Position numbers and translations under genes: made by a program. DNA of 29,845 nucleotides, taken from positions 1 through 29,845 of the forward strand of contig JBEKFQ010000042.1 of NCBI GenBank assembly GCA_050013235.1. The letters run 5' to 3'. A model generated the notes under the pieces. The model worked only from the letters and a program-made list of their open reading frames with translations. It was not told where the DNA came from and made no database searches. This stretch comes from RH-AL1 sp050013235. Its GTDB lineage: Bacteria > Pseudomonadota > Alphaproteobacteria > Rhizobiales > Beijerinckiaceae. This document shows positions 15,121-21,953 of the stretch, one piece after another (the stretch's first letter is position 1; each line of letters opens with the position of its first letter).

Positions 15121-16699
15121 TCGCCGCCGCGTCGCACGGGCGCTGATTTCCGTTTCCGACAAGGAAGGGCTCGTGGCCTTTGCCCAGGGGCTCGCGGCCG
15201 CGGGCGTCGAACTCGTCTCGACGGGCGGCACGCATCGCGCGCTCACGGACGCGGGCCTTCAGGTTCTCGAAGTCGCCGATCTCACCGGCTTCCCCGAAAT
15301 GATGGACGGGCGGGTGAAGACGCTGCATCCCAATGTCCATGGCGGCCTGCTCGCCATTCGCGAAAACCCCGAGCATGAAGCCGCGATGCTCGCCCACAAC
15401 ATCAAGCCGATCGATCTTCTGGTGGTGAATCTCTATCCCTTCGAGGCGACCGTCGCGGCAGGCGCCGGCTATGCCGAAGCGGTCGAGAATATCGACATCG
15501 GCGGTCCCGCCATGATCCGCGCCGCCGCCAAAAACCATGACGACGTGGCGGTGGTGGTCGATCCCCAGGATTATGCCGGCCTGCTGCTCGAGATCGCGGC
15601 GGAGGGCGGGACGTCGCTTTCGACCCGTAAGCGTCTGGCGCAAAAAGCCTATGCCCGCACGGCGGTCTACGATGCCGCCATCTCCAATTGGATGGCCAAG
15701 GCGATCGGCGAGGAGACGCCGGTCTACCGCGCCTTCGGCGGCAAGTTGGTGCAGGCTTTGCGCTACGGCGAGAACCCGCATCAGCAGGCGGCCTTTTACG
15801 CCACCGGCGAGCGCGAGCCCGGTGTCGCGACCGCGCGCCAGCTTCAGGGCAAGCCGCTCTCTTATAATAATGTGAACGATACCGATGCCGCGATTGGGCT
15901 CGCCGCCGAGTTTCCGGCCTCCGAAGGCCCGGCCGCCGTGATCGTCAAACACGCCAATCCCTGCGGCGTCGCCAAGGGTGCGACGTTGCTGGAAGCCTAT
16001 CTTGCGGCGTTGCGCTGCGATCCTGTCTCGGCCTTCGGCGGAATTGTGGCTTTGAACGGGCGGCTCGACGCGGCGACGGCCAGCGAAATCGCGAAAATCT
16101 TCACCGAGGTGATTGTGGCGCCCGAGGCCGACGACGAGGCCATTGCCATTTTGGGCGCGAAAAAGAACCTGAGATTGCTGGTGACGGGCGGGATGCCGGA
16201 CCCCCGCGCGCCGGGGTTGACATTCCGTCCCGTCAGCGGCGGTTTTCTCGTGCAGACCCGCGACAATGCCGTCGTCGCGGATCTCTCGCTCCAGGTCGTC
16301 ACCAAGCGCCAACCCAGCGCGCAAGAGCTGGCGGACATGCGTTTTGCCTTTGCCGTGGCCAAGCATGTCAAATCCAATGCGATCATCTATGCCAAGCATG
16401 GCGCGACGGTGGGCATCGGGGCCGGCCAGATGAGCCGGGTCGATTCTTCGCGCACGGCAGCGTGGAAGGCGATGGATGCCGCCAAGGCGGCGGGGCTTCC
16501 GGAATCCCTGGCGGTTGGCTCGGTGGTCGCGTCCGATGCGTTTTTCCCTTTCGCGGACGGGCTTTTGGCCGCCGCGGAGGCGGGCGCCACGGCGGTCATC
16601 CAGCCTGGCGGATCGCTACGTGATTCGGATGTGATCGCCGCCGCCGATGCGGCCGGTCTCGCGATGGTCTTTACGGGGACGCGACATTTTCGTCACTAA
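15110..16699 (+). CDS. purH: Bifunctional AICAR transformylase / IMP cyclohydrolase
   Basis: 529 residues from ATG 15110, the standard PurH length. It carries out the last two steps of IMP synthesis: formylation of AICAR with 10-formyl-THF, then ring closure. N-terminal MGS-like cyclohydrolase domain (about 1-200: ALISVSDKEGLVAFA, ELVSTGGTHRAL, DGRVKTLHPNVHGGLL, NLYPFEATV) and C-terminal transformylase domain with RYGENPHQQAAFY, IVKHANPCGVA, DPVSAFGGIVALN and SDAFFPFADGL. In-frame ATGs upstream (15077 and 14996) would add residues inside mtaB and are not needed. The start overlaps the mtaB end by 11 bp. The link of purH to dapF and mtaB is positional, not metabolic. Confidence 0.97.
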   Translation: MTSDRRRVARALISVSDKEGLVAFAQGLAAAGVELVSTGGTHRALTDAGLQVLEVADLTGFPEMMDGRVKTLHPNVHGGLLAIRENPEHEAAMLAHNIKPIDLLVVNLYPFEATVAAGAGYAEAVENIDIGGPAMIRAAAKNHDDVAVVVDPQDYAGLLLEIAAEGGTSLSTRKRLAQKAYARTAVYDAAISNWMAKAIGEETPVYRAFGGKLVQALRYGENPHQQAAFYATGEREPGVATARQLQGKPLSYNNVNDTDAAIGLAAEFPASEGPAAVIVKHANPCGVAKGATLLEAYLAALRCDPVSAFGGIVALNGRLDAATASEIAKIFTEVIVAPEADDEAIAILGAKKNLRLLVTGGMPDPRAPGLTFRPVSGGFLVQTRDNAVVADLSLQVVTKRQPSAQELADMRFAFAVAKHVKSNAIIYAKHGATVGIGAGQMSRVDSSRTAAWKAMDAAKAAGLPESLAVGSVVASDAFFPFADGLLAAAEAGATAVIQPGGSLRDSDVIAAADAAGLAMVFTGTRHFRH

Positions 16700-16700
16700 A

Positions 16701-16734
16701 GGTTTAAAATAGAAGGAATCCCTTAACCTCTTTT
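16701..16734 (+). terminator. Possible terminator of the dapF-mtaB-purH operon
   Basis: Directly after the purH stop, AGGTTTAA...TTAACCT encloses AAGG-aat-CCCTT and is followed by CTCTTTT. The stem is imperfect (one bulge) and AT-rich, so stability is modest, but the position and T tract fit an intrinsic terminator. Confidence 0.4.
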
Positions 16735-16841
16735 CAAATATCCGGGGAAGGCCACGAGTCGGTCATCTTCTGTTCGGTTTCGATCCCTACATTTGATCGA
16801 ACAGGATGGAGAGCCATCCGATCGTATAGGAGACCCCGCGT

Positions 16842-17129
16842 ATGCTCGTGAGTGAAAAGGACGCCATTGAAGGCGCCCGTGTTCTTTATCGCCTCGGCAA
16901 GATCAAGGCAGCCTCGGCGTGGCATGCGACCGGTCAAGGGCCGGTCTCAAACAATTGGCGCGAGCGCGTGCTTCAAGATCTCATCCGCCGCGCGGAAGAT
17001 ATCGATGCCGACGCCATTATCGGCGTCGATTACGTCGTCGATGCCGTGACGCGCCAGGATGAAACCGGTGTCGAACTCGAGCGTATTTGCGCGACAGGCA
17101 TTGCCGTACGGCTCGCCAATGCGGCTTGA
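16842..17129 (+). CDS. YbjQ-like (heavy-metal-binding domain) small protein
   Basis: 95 residues, similar to the YbjQ/DUF74 family (PF01906), whose members form small pentameric beta-rich rings; function unknown despite the 'heavy-metal-binding' label. The segment ADAIIGVDYVVDAV (residues 54-67) followed by a strand ending in ERICATGIAVRL is the family core. No signal peptide or membrane segment. The start ATG follows AGGAG at 9-nt spacing; a short hairpin GGATGG-agag-CCATCC (16804-16819) lies in the leader. It is monocistronic, ending at a strong terminator. Confidence 0.72.
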   Translation: MLVSEKDAIEGARVLYRLGKIKAASAWHATGQGPVSNNWRERVLQDLIRRAEDIDADAIIGVDYVVDAVTRQDETGVELERICATGIAVRLANAA

Positions 17130-17155
17130 TTGGTTCGTTAGAAAACGTTTTTTTC

Positions 17156-17187
17156 AAAAAAGCCGGGGCGGCGAACCCCGGCTTTTT
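17156..17187 (+). terminator. Intrinsic terminator after the YbjQ-like gene
   Basis: Perfect 12-bp stem AAAAAGCCGGGG / CCCCGGCTTTTT around a short GC loop, followed on the plus strand by GCGTTTTTGG. The A tract on the left makes it bidirectional, so it can also end transcripts from the convergent transglutaminase-like gene whose stop is at 17254. Confidence 0.9.
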
Positions 17188-17253
17188 GCGTTTTTGGCTT
17201 TCGTTCATCTTTTGTTAAGGTTTGAACGAAAAGCGTCGAGAGTTTGTGGCGAA

Positions 17254-18099
17254 CTATAAGTCCGGCCGCAATTCGTTGCCCTGAAGCACATCGCCGGCAA
17301 CCTCGTAGGTCCAGACCTTGAACGATTTCAAAACATGCTGCCCGAACGAGGACACCAGCGGAATATCCGTGGCATCGCGCCCGCAGGCGACTTTGATGCG
17401 TCCGACACGGGGCGTGTTATGGCGAGCGTCGAACGTGTACCAGCGTCCGTCGAGATAGACTTCGAGCCAGGCATTGAAATCCATCGGCGCGGGGTCGGGC
17501 GGCACGCCGATGTCGCCGAGATAGCCATTGGCGTAACGCGCCGGAATATTCATGCAGCGGCAGAACGTCACGGCGAGATGAGCGAAATCGCGGCACACGC
17601 CGACGCGCTCCTGGTAGGCTTCATAGGCCGAGCGGGTCGCGCGGGCATGCTCATAGCCGAAGGTCAGGTACTGGTTGACGAAATCGCAAATGGCTTGCAC
17701 CCGCCCCCAGCCGCGCGGGGTATTGCCAAAAAGGCTCCAGGCAATTTCGCTAAGCTTGTCCGTTTCGCAATAGCGGCTCCCGAGGAGATAGACGAGTTCG
17801 GCCGAGGGCACGTCGCGGATCGCGACTTCTTGCGCGCCGGGCGCGATCTCCTGAGTCAGGCCGTCGCATTCGAACAGCGAATCGCAACCGATGCGCAACG
17901 GGCCGGCCGGCGCCTCGAACCGGCGCACGGTATTGCCGAAACTGTCGGTGTAAAGCTGCGCCGAAATGAAGGGAATGGAATTGAAGGCGCCTTGGATGCG
18001 GATTTGATGCGCATGGTCATGATGCGCGTCGAGGAAGCAAATCATGGTCGTGGGTTGCTGACAGAAAAATTCGAGTTCGTATCCAAAGCGGATCAGCAT
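17254..18099 (-). CDS. Transglutaminase-like cysteine peptidase-fold protein
   Basis: 281 residues: an N-terminal beta domain (about 1-105; RFGYELEFFCQQPT) then a transglutaminase-like core (about 135-230). Cys169 in RVGVCRDFAHLA is the expected nucleophile and Asp224 in YTFDARHN the expected acid, but position 209, where many relatives have the catalytic His (DFHAW), is Asn (DFNAWLEVYLDG). Members of this group commonly neighbour alpha-E and circularly permuted ATP-grasp genes and are proposed to cut or join peptide bonds in an uncharacterised pathway. Here those partners lie about 6 kb away at 23949-26405. The ATG at 18097-18099 follows GGAG at 9-nt spacing. No signal peptide is seen, so cytoplasmic. 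Confidence 0.85.
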   Translation of the reverse strand: MLIRFGYELEFFCQQPTTMICFLDAHHDHAHQIRIQGAFNSIPFISAQLYTDSFGNTVRRFEAPAGPLRIGCDSLFECDGLTQEIAPGAQEVAIRDVPSAELVYLLGSRYCETDKLSEIAWSLFGNTPRGWGRVQAICDFVNQYLTFGYEHARATRSAYEAYQERVGVCRDFAHLAVTFCRCMNIPARYANGYLGDIGVPPDPAPMDFNAWLEVYLDGRWYTFDARHNTPRVGRIKVACGRDATDIPLVSSFGQHVLKSFKVWTYEVAGDVLQGNELRPDL

Positions 18100-18353
18100 G
18101 TCGCCAGACTCCAGCAGCGCATGAGCGCTCGACCGCCGTCGGTGGATTCACCGGGCGATCGAAAGCGCTCTCTTTTAAAAAGACGAGCAGTGGCGCCTAT
18201 CGCTTGATGCAACGACCGAGCCACGGCCAACTTCTTCACACCGCCACGGTTGCGCAGCGTCAGGGAGGTTTTGCGATAGCGGAGCGTTTTTCACAAGAGT
18301 CGTAGAGATTTGCGATCGAGAAAACGCCCTGTTTCTCGCAAAAAGCCCGGATT

Positions 18354-18468
18354 AGAGCGCGTTCCGCTTTGGTGGACTCACCAAAGCGAAGAGAATTCGC
18401 TTTCTTTATGTAGAGTTAGAGCATGTCCTGGATCGAAAAAGTCTGCAACTTTTTCGGGACATGCTCTA
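18354..18468 (+). repeat. Bipartite palindromic element, copy 1
   Basis: About 115 bp made of two palindromes: P1 with a 10-bp perfect stem CGCTTTGGTG / CACCAAAGCG (18365-18374, 18379-18388), and P2 with an 11-bp outer stem AGAGCATGTCC / GGACATGCTCT (18418-18428, 18457-18467) plus a 9-bp inner stem CGAAAAAGT / ACTTTTTCG (18434-18442, 18448-18456). The right end overlaps the prfA stop codon. The layout recalls rhizobial intergenic mosaic (RIME-type) elements; family membership is not established. The flanking gap 18100-18353 shows no gene. Confidence 0.85.
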
Positions 18469-19542
18469 GTCCGATTGCGCCGCCAGTAGCGCCGCCTGAT
18501 GCTCGGTCGTCAAGGCATCGACGACCTCGTCGAGCGCCTCGCCAGTCATGACCTTTTCGAGTTTGTACAGCGTGAGATTGATGCGGTGGTCGGTCAACCG
18601 CCCCTGTGGGAAATTATAGGTGCGGATCCGTTCCGACCGATCCCCGCTACCGACTTGGGAGCGCCGGTCCGCCGCGCGTTCGGCGTCGAGCTTTTGGCGC
18701 TCCATGTCGTAGATGCGCGAGCGTAGCAGGGCCATGGCGCGGGCGCGGTTCTTGTGCTGCGAGCGCTCGTCCTGCACGAAAACGATCGTGCCGGTGGGGA
18801 TATGAGTGATCCGGATCGCCGATTCCGTCTTGTTGACGTGCTGCCCGCCGGCCCCTTGGGCGCGCATCGTATCGATCTTGAGATCGGCCTCGTTGATGTC
18901 GACATCGACCTCCTCGGCCTGCGGCAGGACGGCGACCGTGGCGGCGGAGGTGTGAATGCGGCCTTGCGTCTCCGTATCGGGCACGCGCTGCACGCGATGG
19001 ACGCCCGATTCGAATTTCAGCTTGGCGAAGACGCCGGAGCCCTCGACCTCGGCGATCACCTCCTTGAAGCCGCCGGCCGTGCCCTCGCTGGCGGAGACGA
19101 TCTCGACCCGCCAGCCCTTGGTTTCGGCATAGCGCTGGTACATCCGGAACAGGTCGCCCGCGAAGAGCGCCGCCTCGTCCCCGCCGGTGCCCGCCCGGAT
19201 TTCCAGGATGGCGCTTTTTTCATCGGCGGCATCCTTGGGCAGGAGCGAGATCTGAAGTTGCTGGCCCAAAGCCTCCAGCCGCGCCTCGCTTTCCCGGCGC
19301 TCGGCCTCGGCCAGGTCGCGCATTTCGTTATCGGTCGCGGGATCGGCGATCATCGCCTCGAGCCCGGCGATTTCGGCCGCCTGCTTCCGGTAGTCCCGGA
19401 TGGCCACGGTCACGGGTTCCAATCCCGCCAGCTCGCGCGATAAGGCGACGAAGGAGGCGGCATCCATATTTTCGGAGAGGCGGCTCGAAATCTCGTCGTG
19501 GCGGCGCAGGATGAGATCGAGTTTATCTTGGGGCAAGAACAT
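18466..19542 (-). CDS. prfA: Peptide chain release factor 1
   Basis: 358 residues, standard RF1 length. Reads UAA and UAG stop codons and triggers peptide release. The stop-codon-reading PxT motif is P188-D189-T190 (VPDTETQGRIHTSA), and the catalytic GGQ is at 232-234 (AQGAGGQHVNKTESAIR). The start is ATG at 19540-19542 (MFLPQDKLDLILRRHDE); an in-frame extension to 19746 adds 68 residues unlike RF1. The gene's own stop is UAG, an RF1-specific codon, and it is formed by the end of the adjoining palindromic element. The usual downstream partner prmC, which methylates the GGQ glutamine, is not next to it. Confidence 0.96.
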   Translation of the reverse strand: MFLPQDKLDLILRRHDEISSRLSENMDAASFVALSRELAGLEPVTVAIRDYRKQAAEIAGLEAMIADPATDNEMRDLAEAERRESEARLEALGQQLQISLLPKDAADEKSAILEIRAGTGGDEAALFAGDLFRMYQRYAETKGWRVEIVSASEGTAGGFKEVIAEVEGSGVFAKLKFESGVHRVQRVPDTETQGRIHTSAATVAVLPQAEEVDVDINEADLKIDTMRAQGAGGQHVNKTESAIRITHIPTGTIVFVQDERSQHKNRARAMALLRSRIYDMERQKLDAERAADRRSQVGSGDRSERIRTYNFPQGRLTDHRINLTLYKLEKVMTGEALDEVVDALTTEHQAALLAAQSD

Positions 19543-19824
19543 GATGTGACTGAAATAGAGAAGGGAAGCGGCGGGAACAAGGGCTTTGCGCGGGTTGGCT
19601 GTGCGGGATGCGGGAAAATCAGCTCGATGAGTCTGGCGCGACGGCGCGAGCCGGCAACAATCGCAGGGCGTCCGGGCGCCGGCCTCGACAAAGGGATCGC
19701 GGCGCCCTTGCCGCGAGGTATTCAAGCCGTGAGGTATTCTTGGCATCCCGCTTTCGCTTGCCTATAATATTCGTGCTCAATTAGGGTAGATCACGCCGCT
19801 CTGCCTGTCTGGCGAACTATTGCG

Positions 19825-19874
19825 GCGCGGTTCCGCGCAAATACGGGCCGGCGAAACGCCTCTTTCGGCCGGCG
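19825..19874. other. Two GC-rich hairpins in the prfA / beta-barrel gap
   Basis: GCGCG-gttc-CGCGC (19825-19838) and then GCCGGCGAAA / TTTCGGCCGGC (about 19848-19874, one bulged base). Together with the long hairpin at 19916-19950 they form a run of three stems in 126 bp. They could be a folded leader or a small RNA, strand undecided. No coding frame in 19543-20234 is convincing. Confidence 0.3.
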
Positions 19875-19915
19875 TGAAGTCCTGCCGCCAATAGATGGAC
19901 CGTGTTAGTCTTTAA

Positions 19916-19950
19916 CAACATGCAACGGGCCTTCAGCCCGTTGCATGTTG
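19916..19950. other. Perfect 15-bp hairpin upstream of the beta-barrel gene
   Basis: CAACATGCAACGGGC / GCCCGTTGCATGTTG with loop CTTCA, without mismatch. No T run follows on either strand, so it is not a normal terminator. It lies about 285 bp before the beta-barrel start and 374 bp upstream of prfA. Confidence 0.5.
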
Positions 19951-20234
19951 CGTGCCAGTGCGCCCGGCTAAGTGTCACATTTATGTCGATCACTTGGCGA
20001 ATGACTTCGCGATTGCGGCTGTCTTCCGCAATTCATATGGAATTTATATGTGGATTCGACATCTTTAGGCCTATCGAAAGCGCGGGACTTCCGTGGTTCT
20101 CCCTTCTAGGGATCCGCGCGGTGGCCCGGGACTTTCCGGCCGTGAGCGCCGACGGGACGATCGAACGTTACGGCCGTAAGCATTGCTGTCGAAGCGCCGG
20201 ACTTTTCATTCCGGGATGGAACGAGGACGTTTAG

Positions 20235-21770
20235 ATGAGACTGTCACGTATGTGCAGAGGGTTGGCGGCAGTGGCTCTTCTCGCGAGTGCCGGTCTGGTC
20301 CTCGCGGCCGATCTCGATTCCACCTTGCAGGCGCCCGTCGCGCCTATTCCGGACAATGTTTTTAGCCGCCTCTATCACGCCTATGCCGACGAATGGGGCA
20401 AGCCCACGCCGGTCGCCGACCCCAATGCACCGCCAAGCCGGCGCGGGACCGATCAGATCGCTCCGCAGCCCGAGGATTCGCCCCCTTATCCCTTCACCGA
20501 ATGGCCGTATGGCGGCTCCACCACGATCGCGGCAGCGTTGCCGAATTCGGTCGATGCGCCCCTGCAAAGCGCGTTGCTGCCCACCACGTCGGCCCCTGGC
20601 AAATGGTTGGAAGACCAGCACATTCAAATTTACGGTTGGGTCGCCGCCGGCGGCAACCTCAGCACCGCGCATCAATATGGCGGCAATAATCCCGCCGCTT
20701 ACGCCTATTCCCCGAATCTTTTGGAGCTCGATCAGGCCGTCGTCTATGTCGAACGCGTGCCCGATACGGTCCAGCAGAGCCATTGGGATTGGGGGTTCCG
20801 CGTCAGCGGCATCTACGGCGAGAATTACCGCTATACGACGGCGCTGGGCGTCTTCAGCAATCAATTCGTCATGCATAACCATTTCGAAGGCTACGACATG
20901 CCGATGGTTTATGGCGAACTCTATTTGCCGCAATTCGCCGAGGCTCTCGTCCTCCGGATGGGCCGTTACATCTCGCTGCCCGATATCGAGGCGCAGCTCG
21001 CGCCCAACAATTACATGTATTCGCACTCCATTACTTATGTGTACGACAATTATACCAACACCGGCCTCATGGCGACGTTGAAGATCACCAAGAACTGGAT
21101 GGTCCAGGCGGGGATCAGCGCCGGCACGGAAACCGTTCCGTGGAATGCCAAAATCGTCAGCCTGCCCAACGGTTATGTCGGCCAGCGCGATCCCGGGACG
21201 CAGCCGACCTATACCGTCTGCGGCCAGTGGCAGAGCGATTCCGGCTGGGATAATGTTTACCTCTGCGCCAACGACTTCAATAAGGGGAACTGGGGATATA
21301 ATAATCTTCAATGGTTTGGTGGTACTTGGTTTCATAAATTCAATGACCAATGGCATTTTGGCATCGAATCTTATTACGAGTACCAGAAAGGCGTGAGTTC
21401 CGTCGCGGCAGGTTATGGTGGCACGGCGTTCCAATACATGGTCAATCCGCCCCCGCTGGCGAATTGTCCGGCCGGCGAGACGGAATGCACCGCCATGGCT
21501 TATTCGGCGCTGGGCTATCTCAATTACAAGGTCGGGCCGATGGACAATATCACCGGACGCCTCGAGTTTTATAACGACGAGAGAGGCCAGCGGACGGGCT
21601 ACGCGACGCGCTATTTCAACCAAGCGATCGGCTACCAGCATTGGCTGTCGCCTTCCGTCGAACTCCGGCCCGAAATGGCCTGGTATCATTCGCTGGATGC
21701 GGCCGCGTTCGAAAACGGCAACAAGCACGAAGTCGCCATCGCCTCGATGGATGTGACCTGGCATTTCTAA
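20235..21770 (+). CDS. Outer-membrane beta-barrel (porin-like) protein
   Basis: 511 residues. A signal peptide (MRLSRMCRGLAAVALLASAG, then LVLA) is best cut after Ala24 (V-L-A), giving a mature N-terminus ADLDSTLQAP. After a Pro-rich stretch (about 60-100) come many short amphipathic strands rich in Tyr, Trp and Asn, as in putative BBP2/OprB-like barrels (for example HIQIYGWVAAGGNLS and WDWGFRVSGIYGENYRY), and the chain ends WHF, the C-terminal Phe expected for BAM-inserted barrels. It probably forms a pore for small solutes. The Ala-Asp N-terminus is the feature reported for Hyphomicrobiales barrels covalently tethered to peptidoglycan. ATG 20235 follows GAGGA at 7-nt spacing. A strong terminator lies 5 bp after the stop. 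Confidence 0.82.
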   Translation: MRLSRMCRGLAAVALLASAGLVLAADLDSTLQAPVAPIPDNVFSRLYHAYADEWGKPTPVADPNAPPSRRGTDQIAPQPEDSPPYPFTEWPYGGSTTIAAALPNSVDAPLQSALLPTTSAPGKWLEDQHIQIYGWVAAGGNLSTAHQYGGNNPAAYAYSPNLLELDQAVVYVERVPDTVQQSHWDWGFRVSGIYGENYRYTTALGVFSNQFVMHNHFEGYDMPMVYGELYLPQFAEALVLRMGRYISLPDIEAQLAPNNYMYSHSITYVYDNYTNTGLMATLKITKNWMVQAGISAGTETVPWNAKIVSLPNGYVGQRDPGTQPTYTVCGQWQSDSGWDNVYLCANDFNKGNWGYNNLQWFGGTWFHKFNDQWHFGIESYYEYQKGVSSVAAGYGGTAFQYMVNPPPLANCPAGETECTAMAYSALGYLNYKVGPMDNITGRLEFYNDERGQRTGYATRYFNQAIGYQHWLSPSVELRPEMAWYHSLDAAAFENGNKHEVAIASMDVTWHF

Positions 21771-21775
21771 ACGAG

Positions 21776-21810
21776 AAAACCTGACGCCTGGGTCTCAGGC
21801 GTCAGGTTTT
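21776..21810 (+). terminator. Intrinsic terminator of the beta-barrel gene
   Basis: A perfect 15-bp stem AAAACCTGACGCCTG / CAGGCGTCAGGTTTT with loop GGTCT, ending in TTTT. It begins 5 bp after the stop codon. The A/T flanks make it potentially bidirectional, also serving the convergent chemotaxis gene. Confidence 0.93.
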
Positions 21811-21836
21811 ATGGATTCCGAAACGAGACCGGGGCC

Positions 21837-21953
21837 TCGAGCGCATTCCGCTTTGGTGGAATCACCAAAGCGACAGGAACTCGCTCTACGTGCTAAAGAG
21901 TTAGAGCATTTCCGCGATCACAAACGTCCGCAACTTTTTCGGGACTCGCTTTA
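21837..21953 (+). repeat. Bipartite palindromic element, copy 2
   Basis: Aligns with copy 1 along its length: GAGCGCATTCCGCTTTGGTG, then ATCACCAAAGCG for P1, and TTAGAGCATTTCC to CAACTTTTTCGGGACTCGCT for P2. P1 keeps its stem; the P2 outer stem has decayed. Its right end (TTA at 21951-21953) is the stop codon of the minus-strand chemotaxis gene, at the same element position as in copy 1. Confidence 0.85.

Noticed and set aside
15053..16399. Minus-strand frame of 448 codons opposite purH
   Set aside because: Shadow frame of an unambiguous purH; no motifs.
19902..20234. Plus-strand frame of 110 codons ending just before the beta-barrel gene
   Set aside because: It begins within a perfect hairpin, has unusual composition and no recognisable domain; more likely leader DNA.
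20244..21764. Minus-strand frame of 506 codons opposite the beta-barrel gene
   Set aside because: The plus strand has a signal peptide, barrel strands, C-terminal Phe, ribosome binding site and terminator; the antisense frame has none.
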